Assembly (NCBI RefSeq): GCF_900112865.1
Contig: NZ_FONH01000015.1
Coordinates: 44,384-108,383 of the forward strand
DNA from: Dyella marensis
GTDB taxonomy: Bacteria > Pseudomonadota > Gammaproteobacteria > Xanthomonadales > Rhodanobacteraceae
Direction: 5' to 3'
Length of the DNA: 64,000 bases
Shown here: positions 11,561-21,040 of the stretch, piece by piece
How the letters are laid out: every line of letters begins with the position of its first letter
How positions within the stretch are numbered: position 1 is the stretch's first letter
The notes under the pieces: model-generated
Seen by the model: the letters and a program-made list of their open reading frames with translations, nothing else
Told to the model about the DNA's origin: nothing
Database searches by the model: none
Translations under genes and position numbers: made by a program

Positions 11561-14500
11561 TTAGAAGTCGTACGTCACACCGAAGCGGAAGTAGCGCGGC
11601 GTGGTGTAGCCACGCGGACGCTTGTAGTTCGCGCCAAGGTTGTACTCGTAGATGTACGTCTCCTGCTGCGAGTTCAGCACGTTGAACGCGTCCATCGTGA
11701 AGGCCAGCTTGTGATCGGCGAAGGCCGGACGGTACTGGACATTCAGCGACACGGTCTTCTGCCAGGGCAGACGACCGGCCGAACCCGACGGCGACGGCTT
11801 GCCGTTGCACCAGTGGTAGTACGGACCGTCGTAAGCCGGCGAGGTGCCGTTCGGGCCGTAGTAGTCCAGGCAGTCGTACGGAGCGCCGGAGATCAGGTTG
11901 ACCACGCCGCCGACCATCCACTCAGGCGTGACCTGGTAGCTGCCGTAGGCCTTGAACTGATGCTTGTGGTCGTTGTGCAGCACGCCGCCGGCGTATTCCA
12001 TCAGCACCGGGTAATCCCAGTCCTGCGTCGCGGCGATGTCGGACTGACCGATGTCGGACTTCACCTGGCCCTCGGTGTTGCCGTAGGAGCGCGAGAAGAC
12101 GTAGTCGATGCGGCCCTGCCACTTGCCGTCGAACGGATGCTCCAGGTACAGGTTCAGGCCGTAGTAATCGCGCTTGGGCTTGGCGAAGCCGAAGTCCTTG
12201 GCGCTGATCTCCAGCTGGCCGTAGCCGCCGGTGCCGTTGGGCAGCTGGAACACCGCACCGCGGCCCGGGTTGAAGAAGTAGCAACCGCGCAGGCCGGAGA
12301 CGTCGATGCCCTGCTCGGCGGCCTTGGTCTGGAACAGATCGGTGTAGCAGGTGTCATCGATCATGTTGCGCAGGGTGCGGTACGTCGCCTTCGCGCCGTA
12401 GTTCCACTCATCGTTGAGCTTCTTGTCGAAGCCCAGGATGTATTCGTCCTGGTACTGCGCCTTCAGGTTGCGCGCCGTCACCGTCTTCGGATCCGGAGCC
12501 TGGCCGTACTCGTTGTTCTCGGAGTACGGGGCGCCCGCGCCCTTGGAGGTGTTGACCGGGGTCAGGCCGGTCGGATAACCGGTGGCCGGATCGATGCCCG
12601 TGTAGGTGTAGTAGATGCGGGTGTACAGCGAACCGGAGGCACCACGCAGCGCCACGCTGGTCGGCAGCGCGAGGTAGTAGCGGCCGGCGTTGCCGTAGAC
12701 CTTGAAGCTGGAGTCGCCGTTCACGTCCCAGCTGAAGCCCAGGCGCGGAGCCCACTGCGGCTTGGTCTGGCGGATGTAGGGTTCGCCGTCGCTGTTGTAG
12801 TTGGTGAACTGGTCGTTGCGCAGACCCATCTTGACCATCCAGCGATCATTGATCTGCCAGGTGTCTTCGATGTACTGAGCGCGCTGCTCCACGCGAACCG
12901 ACGCGGCGGTCTTGAAGAAGTACTGCGCCACGTAGTAACCGGTGGCGCCGCCCGGGTAGTTGGCCGGGGCGTCGACCAGCACGTTGCCGGCGTTGTCTTC
13001 GGCGATCGGCGAGTTCGGGTTCGAGCGGTGGTTGTACTCCCACGCGTAGCCGGCGTTGGTCGGGATGTACGAACCGTCGTTCAGGTCCTGCGTGCGCTGG
13101 TTGTCGATACCGGCCGTGATGGTGTGGCTGCCCAGCACGTAGGTGACGTCGAAGCGGTAGTTCGCGCCCTTGGTCTGGTGCGACGGATCGGTGGTGGTCA
13201 GCACGGTCTGCGTGTTGCCGATACCGGTGCTGCTGCCGCCGTTCAGGGCCGGGTTCTGCAGGTCGGGGCTGAGCACGTTGGTCAGGCCAGCGTTGAAGTC
13301 GCTGCCCAGGCTCGTCCACAGGTCGGTCTTCTGCTTGCCGTACTGCGCGCTGACGGTCAGCGCGTCGGTGATATAGCCCGTGTACTTCGCGATCCACATG
13401 GTGGACGACGTCTTGCTGGGCAGATCCGACTGCAGGAAGTCGCCGCGGGTACGGGTGTCGTTGTCGTACGCGTAGATGTTGCCGTCGTAGTTATGCTTGG
13501 TCGACGCACCGGTCAGCTCGATGATGTGGCTGTCGGTGATGTTCCAGTCCAGCTTGGTGTACCAGCTCGGATCGGAGAAGTGGCGGCGCACTTCCGTGCC
13601 GGAGGCGACGGTGTTGACCAGCTTGTCGTCGGACTTGTTGCCTTCCACCGACGCGAACATGAACAGCTTGTCCTTGATCAGCGGACCGCCGACGTAGGCG
13701 CTGGCGATTTCGCTCGAGCCCTTGTTCTCGTTGCGGTACTGGTACAGCTTGCCGTTGCTCAGGCGGATGTTCTTCGGATCCGAGCGCAGCGCTTCCGGGG
13801 TCCACAGCACCTGGCCACCGAAGTGCCAGTCGTTGGTGCCGCGCTTGCCGACCATGTTGATCACGCCGCCGTCGGAACGGCCGAACGCGGCGCTGTAGCC
13901 GCCGGTCAGCGTTTCCTGCTGCTCGATCGAGCCGTACGGCAGGTCGATGCCGCCCAGGCCGTTGAGCGGGTCGGTCACGTTCATGCCGTTGATGTAGTAC
14001 GCGTTCTCGGCCACCGAGGCGCCGCCGAACGAGACCAGCGACTGACCGCTCGGGCCGGTGAAGAAGCCGCTGCCCTGCACGGCGCCCGGCGCCAGCAGCG
14101 CGATGGCTTCCGAGGAACGGGCCAGCGGCAGCCTGGCCAGCTGCTGCGAGGTGATCACGGTGCGCGAGTCGACGCCGGTGACGTCGATCGCCGGCAGCGC
14201 GTTCGCGGTGACCGTCACGGCCGACAGCGACGAGGCATTGCCGGCGGACGCAAACGAGACTTCCGTGTTGCCGCTGACCTTGATGGTGACGTCCTTGCGG
14301 GTGTCGACCACCGAGCCACCCTTCTGCAGCGACACGCTGTAGGTGCCGACCGGAAGGTTGTTGACCTGGTACTTGCCCGAGGCGTCGACCGGCACCTGGC
14401 GGGTCAGACCGGAGTTGCTGGTGACGACCACGGTGTCGCCGGGTTCGGCCTGACCGTAGATGCCGCCGGTGGTCGACTGGGCGAAGGCCGTGCCGGCCAG

Positions 14501-14569
14501 GCCCATCGCCAGAGCCGTGGCGAGCGCCGTATAGCGCAGATAACCGCGATTCAACGAACGAAAACTCAT
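11561..14569 (-). CDS. TonB-dependent receptor with carboxypeptidase-like N-terminal domain (OAR type)
   Basis: This is a 1002-residue outer-membrane transporter. The signal peptide ends at TAFAQS (about residue 26). An Ig-like carboxypeptidase-regulatory domain (VEVSLQKGG style, residues 27-110) follows, then the plug with ARSSEAIALLAPGAVQGSG and GGVINMVGKRGTNDWHFGGQ, and a 22-strand barrel ending in the C-terminal aromatic motif GVTYDF. The OAR class in Xanthomonadales is usually linked to uptake of plant or animal polymer breakdown products, but the ligand is unknown and no substrate genes adjoin. The start at 14569 (MSFRSLNRGYLRYTALA) is chosen for its GGGAGATCCAA ribosome site and signal peptide; the open frame extends 30 codons further upstream. 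Confidence 0.93.
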   Translation of the reverse strand: MSFRSLNRGYLRYTALATALAMGLAGTAFAQSTTGGIYGQAEPGDTVVVTSNSGLTRQVPVDASGKYQVNNLPVGTYSVSLQKGGSVVDTRKDVTIKVSGNTEVSFASAGNASSLSAVTVTANALPAIDVTGVDSRTVITSQQLARLPLARSSEAIALLAPGAVQGSGFFTGPSGQSLVSFGGASVAENAYYINGMNVTDPLNGLGGIDLPYGSIEQQETLTGGYSAAFGRSDGGVINMVGKRGTNDWHFGGQVLWTPEALRSDPKNIRLSNGKLYQYRNENKGSSEIASAYVGGPLIKDKLFMFASVEGNKSDDKLVNTVASGTEVRRHFSDPSWYTKLDWNITDSHIIELTGASTKHNYDGNIYAYDNDTRTRGDFLQSDLPSKTSSTMWIAKYTGYITDALTVSAQYGKQKTDLWTSLGSDFNAGLTNVLSPDLQNPALNGGSSTGIGNTQTVLTTTDPSHQTKGANYRFDVTYVLGSHTITAGIDNQRTQDLNDGSYIPTNAGYAWEYNHRSNPNSPIAEDNAGNVLVDAPANYPGGATGYYVAQYFFKTAASVRVEQRAQYIEDTWQINDRWMVKMGLRNDQFTNYNSDGEPYIRQTKPQWAPRLGFSWDVNGDSSFKVYGNAGRYYLALPTSVALRGASGSLYTRIYYTYTGIDPATGYPTGLTPVNTSKGAGAPYSENNEYGQAPDPKTVTARNLKAQYQDEYILGFDKKLNDEWNYGAKATYRTLRNMIDDTCYTDLFQTKAAEQGIDVSGLRGCYFFNPGRGAVFQLPNGTGGYGQLEISAKDFGFAKPKRDYYGLNLYLEHPFDGKWQGRIDYVFSRSYGNTEGQVKSDIGQSDIAATQDWDYPVLMEYAGGVLHNDHKHQFKAYGSYQVTPEWMVGGVVNLISGAPYDCLDYYGPNGTSPAYDGPYYHWCNGKPSPSGSAGRLPWQKTVSLNVQYRPAFADHKLAFTMDAFNVLNSQQETYIYEYNLGANYKRPRGYTTPRYFRFGVTYDF

Positions 14570-14786
14570 TTGGATCTCCCCGAAAAAGCCCACTTGGGGG
14601 GTGGGCAAAACTGAGCAAAATCGCCCAGGCGGGCTGGGCGACAGGCCAAGAGGTTGCAAGACTGCACCTGTAGGAAACTCCCCCTGCAGATTGCCCCTGC
14701 ATTCCCCGTTGCGACGACGATTTCTTGCGGGCCTCCCGTGGCTGTAAGCAAGCTGTCGTCTGACTGTCGCAACTGGAACACTCCGG

Positions 14787-14816
14787 AAAATAACGTCGAC
14801 CGTTACATCAAGTCAA
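14787..14816 (-). promoter_or_regulatory. Possible promoter of the TonB-dependent receptor gene
   Basis: TTGACT (14811-14816 on the minus strand) is followed after 18 bases by TATTTT (14787-14792). This leaves a long untranslated leader of about 215 bases before the ATG at 14569. The match is moderate. Confidence 0.35.
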
Positions 14817-15060
14817 CATTTACTTAATGAATCGCATAGCGCCGCGGTTTCACAGCTCCATTCGGGCTTCCCTTCTTGCGGATCAGGCGGCGAAAGCCTG
14901 CGCTCCCTCCGGGCAAGGCCTTGAGTGCACTCGTAAAAACTTGCGCATAATCGCGGCAAGTAATCGCGTTCCGGCACTTGCCGATAGCCCATTGACATTA
15001 GCGTGGGCATTTTGTCGGTAATCGGAATTCCTATACCGGACGCTTAAAAAGCGTGCATAA
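14817..15060. other. Non-coding stretch between the TonB receptor and secF
   Basis: This gap of a few hundred bases is lower in GC than its surroundings. It contains an isolated TTGACA (14992-14997, plus strand) without a convincing -10 hexamer, and short open frames with no ribosome site. No tRNA, repeat or protein gene could be supported. Confidence 0.5.
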
Positions 15061-15085
15061 AAAAGCCCGGCGCGAGGCCGGGCTT
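15058..15085 (-). terminator. Intrinsic terminator after secF
   Basis: A hairpin AAGCCCGGC/GCCGGGCTT with a short loop (about 15063-15085) is followed on the minus strand by a T-rich tract. It ends the queA-tgt-yajC-secD-secF transcript about 20 bases after the secF stop. Confidence 0.85.
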
Positions 15086-15106
15086 CTCAGGTCCTGATGC
15101 GGCGGC

Positions 15107-16060
15107 TTACGGCCGGCGCGCCAGTTCCGGGTTCTCCTTGGTCTGCGGCATCAGGTCCTGCTTGGACACGCCCAGCCACAGCAGGATCGGGCTTGCCACG
15201 AAGATCGAGGAGAGCGTACCGACCAGGATGCCGATCAGCATGGTGATGGCGAAGCCCTGCACCACCGCGCCGCCGATGAAGTACAGCGCGGCCATGGTGA
15301 TCGCGGTGAACAGCGAGGTGATGATGGTTCGCGACAGCGTGCTGTTGATCGAGCGGTTGAGCACTTCCACCGGCTCGGCCTTGCGCGCCAGGCGGAACAG
15401 CTCGCGGATACGGTCGAACACCACCACCTTGTCGTTGATCGAGTAGCCGATCACCGCCAGCACCGAGGCCAGCACGGTCAGGTCGAATTCGCGGCCGGTG
15501 ATCGCCAGCACGCCGAGGGTGACCAGCACGTCGTGCACCTCGGTCGCCAGCGCGGCGATGGCGAAGCGCCGCTCGAAGCGGACCCACAGGTACAGGCCGA
15601 TGCCGAGGATCACGAAGATCGCGGCGACGGTGCCGTCGCTGCGCAGCTCGTCGCCGACCTGGGAGCTGACCGAGGAGCGGCTCTTCAGCTGGGCGTCCGG
15701 CCGCGCCGCCTTCAGCGCACGGCTGACCACGTCGGAGACCTTGTCCAGGTTGACCTTGCCCTGGTCCAGCATCGCCGCGGTGGGCTGCATGCGGACCGAG
15801 ACCTCCTTGGTGCCGCCCAGGCTCTGCACCACGGCGTGCTCCATGCCCGCCTTGGCCAGCGCCTCGCGCACGTCGGCCACGGCCACCGGCTGCTGGTAGC
15901 TGATCTCGGCGGAGATGCCGCCGGTGAAGTCCAGGCCGTAGTCGAGGCCGCGCACGGCCAGCAGGGCGATCGAGACGAGCATCAGCAGCACGGCGATGCC
16001 GATGCTGACCTTGCGCATGCCCAGGAAGTTGACGTTTGCGTTGTGGTTGAAGATTTCCAT
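15107..16060 (-). CDS. secF: Protein translocase subunit SecF
   Basis: SecF works with SecD at the periplasmic side of SecYEG, using proton motive force to pull exported proteins through. The 317-residue protein has six membrane helices, one at the N-terminus and five at the C-terminus, with a periplasmic P1 domain between. The family motif GLDFTGG occurs near residue 34 and the RND-type TM4 stretch VLAVIGYSINDKVVVFDRIRE near residue 210. It follows secD by 13 bases. The order yajC-secD-secF is conserved in proteobacteria. Confidence 0.97.
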   Translation of the reverse strand: MEIFNHNANVNFLGMRKVSIGIAVLLMLVSIALLAVRGLDYGLDFTGGISAEISYQQPVAVADVREALAKAGMEHAVVQSLGGTKEVSVRMQPTAAMLDQGKVNLDKVSDVVSRALKAARPDAQLKSRSSVSSQVGDELRSDGTVAAIFVILGIGLYLWVRFERRFAIAALATEVHDVLVTLGVLAITGREFDLTVLASVLAVIGYSINDKVVVFDRIRELFRLARKAEPVEVLNRSINSTLSRTIITSLFTAITMAALYFIGGAVVQGFAITMLIGILVGTLSSIFVASPILLWLGVSKQDLMPQTKENPELARRP

Positions 16061-16073
16061 GCTTGATTCCTCT

Positions 16074-17945
16074 TCAGACCGACAGCGTCTTGAGCTTGCG
16101 ATGGCCGTGGATCAGCGCGGTGATCGCGTGGGTCACGGTGACCGAGGTGAACATCGAGGTAAGGATGCCGATCAGCAGCGTCACGCCGAAGCCGCGGATC
16201 GGGCCGGAACCCATCGTGGTCAAAGCCAGCGCGGCGATCAGGTGGGTGACGTTGGCGTCCAGGATGGTCGCCCACGCCTTCTCGTAGCCGGCGCGGATCG
16301 AGGCATGCGGCGAGGAGCCGTTGCGCAGCTCTTCTCGCACGCGTTCGCAGATCAGCACGTTGGCGTCGATCGCCATGCCCAGCGTCAGCACGATACCGGC
16401 GATGCCCGGCATGGTCAGGGTGACGCCGACCAGCGACATCACCGCGACCAGGATCACCAGGTTGAAGAACAGCGCCACGTCGGCCACCAGGCCGAACAGC
16501 TTGTAGTAGATGGCCGCCGCCAGCAGCACCAGCCCCAGGCCGATCAGCACGGCCTTCATGCCCTTGGCGATGTTGTCCTGGCCAAGGCTGGGACCGATCA
16601 CGCGCTCCTCGACGATGTCGATCGGCGCGGCCAGCGAGCCGCCCTTCAGCAGCAGGGCCAGCTCGGAGGCTTCCTTGGCGCTGCGCAGGCCGGTGGTCTG
16701 GAAGTTCTTGCCGAACACGCCGTTGACGGTGGCGTAGTTGATCACTTCCTCGGTGATCTTCGGCGTGCGCACTTCCTTGCCGTCCACCACCTTGGTCTCG
16801 ACCACGCGCTCGACATAGACCACGCCCATCGGCTTGCCGACGTTGCTGGTGGTGAAGTCGAGCATCTTCTTGGCGCCGGCGGCATTGAGCGTCACCGACA
16901 CCATCGGCGAGCCGCTCTGCTGCTCGGTGCCGGAAGCGGCGTCGACCAGCTGGTCGCCGGTGACGATGATCTTCTTGCTCAGCAGCACCGGGTTGCCGCG
17001 CTGGTCCTTGTACAGGCGCGCATCCGGCGGCACGCTGCCGGTGCGCTGCGCATCCATGGCCTGCTGCGGGCTGCCGTAGCCGGCGCGGTATTCCAGCGTG
17101 GCGGTCGCGCCGATCAGCTTCTTGGCCTCGGCGGTGTCCTGCACGCCGGCCAGCTCGACGATGATGCGGCTGTCGCCCTGCTGCTGGATGATCGGCTCGG
17201 ACACGCCCAGCGCATTGATACGGTTGCGCAGCGTGCCCAGGTTCTGGCGCACGGCGTTGAGCGAGATGTCGCGCAGCTTGTCGGGGCGCAGCACGGCGTT
17301 GAGCACGAAGCGGTCGCCGGTGACCTGGCCGTCCTGCACGGAGAGGTCCGGATACTCGGCGGCGATGGCGTTGGCGGCCGCGGTGCGGTCCGCGGCGGAG
17401 CGCAGCACCACGGCAACGCCCTGCCCGCGCACGGCGTTGCGGCTGACCGAGTCGTAGCGGATGTTCTTGTCACGCAGCATGCTGCGGATGTCATCCGCGT
17501 AGCGCGTTTCCTGCTTGTCCACCACGTCGCTCTGGTCCACTTCCATCAGGAAGTGCACGCCGCCCTGCAGGTCCAGGCCCAGCGGCATGGAGCGGGCGAA
17601 GATCATCGACAGCCAGTGCGGCACGGTGGACTTCAGGTTGAAGGCCACGGTGTAGTCGTCGCCCAGCGCCGCCTTGATGGCGTCGCCGGCGGTCTTCTGC
17701 ACGTCGGCGTTGCCGAACGCCACCAGCAGGTGGTCGTTGCTCAGCTCGGCGCTCTGGTAGGCGATGTTCTGCTGCTTGAGCGCATGCAGCGCCTTTTCCT
17801 GCAGCGCCTGGTTGACCACGCCGTTGCGATTGGCCGTGACCTGCACCGCCGGCTGCGGCAGGAACGCGTTGGGCAACGCGTAGACGATGCCCAGCACCAA
17901 AACGATGGCGACCAGGAAATATTTCCAGCGTGGAAAATCACTCAT
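16074..17945 (-). CDS. secD: Protein translocase subunit SecD
   Basis: This is the larger partner of SecF in the SecDF-YajC accessory complex. The 623-residue protein has one N-terminal membrane helix, a large periplasmic region and five C-terminal helices. LGLDLQGGVHFLMEV near residue 125 is the family D1 motif, and GMAIDANVLICERVREEL near residue 525 carries the conserved TM4 Asp of the proton path. The start at 17945 (MSDFPRWKYFLVAIVL) gives the known N-terminus; an ATG three codons earlier is possible. It lies between yajC and secF. Confidence 0.97.
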   Translation of the reverse strand: MSDFPRWKYFLVAIVLVLGIVYALPNAFLPQPAVQVTANRNGVVNQALQEKALHALKQQNIAYQSAELSNDHLLVAFGNADVQKTAGDAIKAALGDDYTVAFNLKSTVPHWLSMIFARSMPLGLDLQGGVHFLMEVDQSDVVDKQETRYADDIRSMLRDKNIRYDSVSRNAVRGQGVAVVLRSAADRTAAANAIAAEYPDLSVQDGQVTGDRFVLNAVLRPDKLRDISLNAVRQNLGTLRNRINALGVSEPIIQQQGDSRIIVELAGVQDTAEAKKLIGATATLEYRAGYGSPQQAMDAQRTGSVPPDARLYKDQRGNPVLLSKKIIVTGDQLVDAASGTEQQSGSPMVSVTLNAAGAKKMLDFTTSNVGKPMGVVYVERVVETKVVDGKEVRTPKITEEVINYATVNGVFGKNFQTTGLRSAKEASELALLLKGGSLAAPIDIVEERVIGPSLGQDNIAKGMKAVLIGLGLVLLAAAIYYKLFGLVADVALFFNLVILVAVMSLVGVTLTMPGIAGIVLTLGMAIDANVLICERVREELRNGSSPHASIRAGYEKAWATILDANVTHLIAALALTTMGSGPIRGFGVTLLIGILTSMFTSVTVTHAITALIHGHRKLKTLSV

Positions 17946-18068
17946 GCCTTGCATCCGTCAGAGCCGCGGCACGGGGGCCGCGGCGGTAGCATCGTTCGCG
18001 TTGCGGCGAGGCCGTCCGCCCCCGCGGGACGGCCTTCGGCGGATGGCTCCGCCTGCTTCCTGATTCCG

Positions 18069-18407
18069 TCAGGACGACTTCAGCGAGCCCTTCGGCAGCA
18101 CCTGGGACACGGCGCCCTTCTGCACCTTGATCTTCACGTTCGGGGCGACCTCGAGAGTGATGAACGACTCGCCCACCTCGTCCACGCGGCCGGCGAGGCC
18201 GCCGTTGGTCACCACTTCGTCGCCCTTGGCCAGGGCCGTGACCATCGCGCGATGTTCCTTCTGCCGCTTCATCTGCGGGCGGATCATCAGGAAGTAGAAC
18301 ACCACGAACAGCAGGATCAGCGGACCGAAGGTCATCAGCGGGTTCGGCGCCTGGGCACCGGCGGCCGGCGCGGCCTGGGCGATCACGAAAGTGCTGGCAA
18401 AGTTCAT
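18069..18407 (-). CDS. yajC: Preprotein translocase subunit YajC
   Basis: This 112-residue single-span membrane protein associates with SecDF. The helix MTFGPLILLFVVFYFLMIRPQ is followed by the signature MKRQKEHRAMVTALAKGDEVVTNGG and a small cytosolic domain. The start at 18407 (MNFASTFVIAQAAP) is preferred to a longer frame that begins inside the upstream repeat region. It lies upstream of secD in the usual order. Confidence 0.95.
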   Translation of the reverse strand: MNFASTFVIAQAAPAAGAQAPNPLMTFGPLILLFVVFYFLMIRPQMKRQKEHRAMVTALAKGDEVVTNGGLAGRVDEVGESFITLEVAPNVKIKVQKGAVSQVLPKGSLKSS

Positions 18408-18610
18408 CTTCTTGTCTCGTAAGTAGCGGTGCCGGCTGAAATTTCCGCCGGAAGCCTGAAAAAGATCGTGGATTATGCCACGCCCCCCGGTTCCCACGCA
18501 CACGGGCCGGATGGCCTGGCTCGGACAGGACCGGGGTTTATGGGGTTCCCCGGGGGGCGCTTGCAAGCAGGCCGGCGCGTTTTACCCCGATTTCCCCCAA
18601 CCTGGCGGCG

Positions 18611-18646
18611 GTGTTGGGGTTCGCCTGCGGCTTACCCCAACCTACG
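18611..18646. repeat. Dispersed palindromic repeat, single copy (GTAGGTTGGGG family)
   Basis: GTTGGGGTTCGCCTGCGG followed by CTTACCCCAACCTACG matches the arms seen at 66-164, 36188, 39208 and 54576. It lies between tgt and yajC within the operon, so the mRNA would carry a stable hairpin here. Confidence 0.8.
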
Positions 18647-19924
<1,278 letters not shown>

Positions 19925-20953
19925 TCAGCCCGGCGGCAGGATCATCATCGCGTCGCCATACGAGAAGAACCGATACCGCTGCGCCACCGCATGCCGGTAC
20001 GCCTGCAGCACGAACTCCCGCCCCGCCAGCGCGGACACCAGCATCAGCAGGGTCGACTGCGGCAGGTGGAAGTTGGTGATCAGGCCGTCGATGCTGCTGA
20101 ACTTGTAGCCCGGGAAGATGAAGATCTGCGTCTCGCCCGCGAACGGCCGCAGCTCGCCGTCGCGGCAGGCGCTCTCCAGCGCGCGCACCACCGTGGTGCC
20201 GACCGCGATCACCCGCCCGCCGCGCGCCCGCGCGCGACGCACCTGCTCGACCAGCCCCGCGCCGACATTGAGCCATTCGCGGTGCATCTGGTGATCCTTG
20301 ATCTCCTCGGCGCGCACCGGCTGGAAGGTGCCGGCGCCGACATGCAGGGTCACGTAGCCGAAGTCCACGCCCAGCTCGCGCAGCTGCGCCAGCATGGCCT
20401 CGTCGAAATGCAGGCCGGCGGTGGGCGCGGCCACCGCGCCGGGCTCGCGCGCGAACACGGTCTGGTAGCGCTCCAGGTCGCTGGCGTCGGCATGGCGCTC
20501 GATGTAGGGCGGCAAAGGCATCTCGCCCAGGCGGCGCAGCAGGCGCTCCAGCGGCTCGGGCGATTCGAAGCGCAGGCGGAAGAACTGGCCGTCGCGGCCC
20601 AGCACCACCGCATGGCTGCCATCGGCCAGCTCGATGCGCCCGCCCTCCTTCGGCTTCTTGCTCACGCCCAGCTGGGCGGTCGCCTCATGCGCGCCGGTGA
20701 CGCGCTCGAGCAGGATCTCCACCGCGCCGCCGCTTTCCTTGCGCCCGTACAGCCGCGCCGGCAGCACGCGGGTGTCGTTGAAGATCATCAGGTCGCCGGC
20801 GCGCAGCAGCGTGGGCAGCTCGCGGAACATGCGGTCCTGCAGCGCCTGCGCCTGTGTATCCAGCAGCAGCAGGCGGCTGGCCGAACGCTCCGGCAGCGGG
20901 GCCTGGGCGATCAGTTCGGGCGGCAGGCGGAAATCGAAATCTGACTTCTTCAA
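19925..20953 (-). CDS. queA: S-adenosylmethionine:tRNA ribosyltransferase-isomerase QueA
   Basis: QueA transfers and isomerises the ribosyl part of SAM onto preQ1-tRNA to give epoxyqueuosine. The protein is 342 residues from a TTG start at 20953, giving [31 protein letters not shown], which aligns with the family N-terminus from the second residue. The first in-frame ATG (21010) would add a proline/arginine-rich stretch absent from homologues. The conserved motifs [38 protein letters not shown] and FIFPGYKF are present. It heads the queA-tgt-yajC-secDF operon. Confidence 0.94.
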   Translation of the reverse strand: MKKSDFDFRLPPELIAQAPLPERSASRLLLLDTQAQALQDRMFRELPTLLRAGDLMIFNDTRVLPARLYGRKESGGAVEILLERVTGAHEATAQLGVSKKPKEGGRIELADGSHAVVLGRDGQFFRLRFESPEPLERLLRRLGEMPLPPYIERHADASDLERYQTVFAREPGAVAAPTAGLHFDEAMLAQLRELGVDFGYVTLHVGAGTFQPVRAEEIKDHQMHREWLNVGAGLVEQVRRARARGGRVIAVGTTVVRALESACRDGELRPFAGETQIFIFPGYKFSSIDGLITNFHLPQSTLLMLVSALAGREFVLQAYRHAVAQRYRFFSYGDAMMILPPG

Positions 20954-21040
20954 CGGTCGGCTCGGCAGAGGCCGCGGGCGGCGGGCGATGGGCGGCGGGA
21001 AATGGCGCATTATCCCGCAGCCCGGCCGCCCCGGCACGCT

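Noticed and set aside
11444..14614. Open frame of over 1000 codons on the plus strand opposite the TonB receptor gene
   Set aside because: It is the high-GC antisense shadow of the receptor: His/Arg/Val/Ala-rich, no domain wording, no ribosome site. The receptor frame has clear signal peptide, plug and barrel motifs.
14992..14997. Perfect TTGACA suggesting a plus-strand promoter for a small RNA
   Set aside because: No acceptable -10 hexamer within 16-19 bases, and nothing recognisable is encoded before the secF terminator.
14827..15021. 64-codon plus-strand frame in the gap before secF
   Set aside because: No ribosome site, no domain and codon use unlike neighbours; treated as chance.
15996..18422. 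808-codon open frame on the plus strand opposite secD/yajC
   Set aside because: Low-complexity His/Gln/Arg-rich translation typical of shadows of Ala/Leu-rich membrane proteins; secD and yajC on the other strand are unambiguous.
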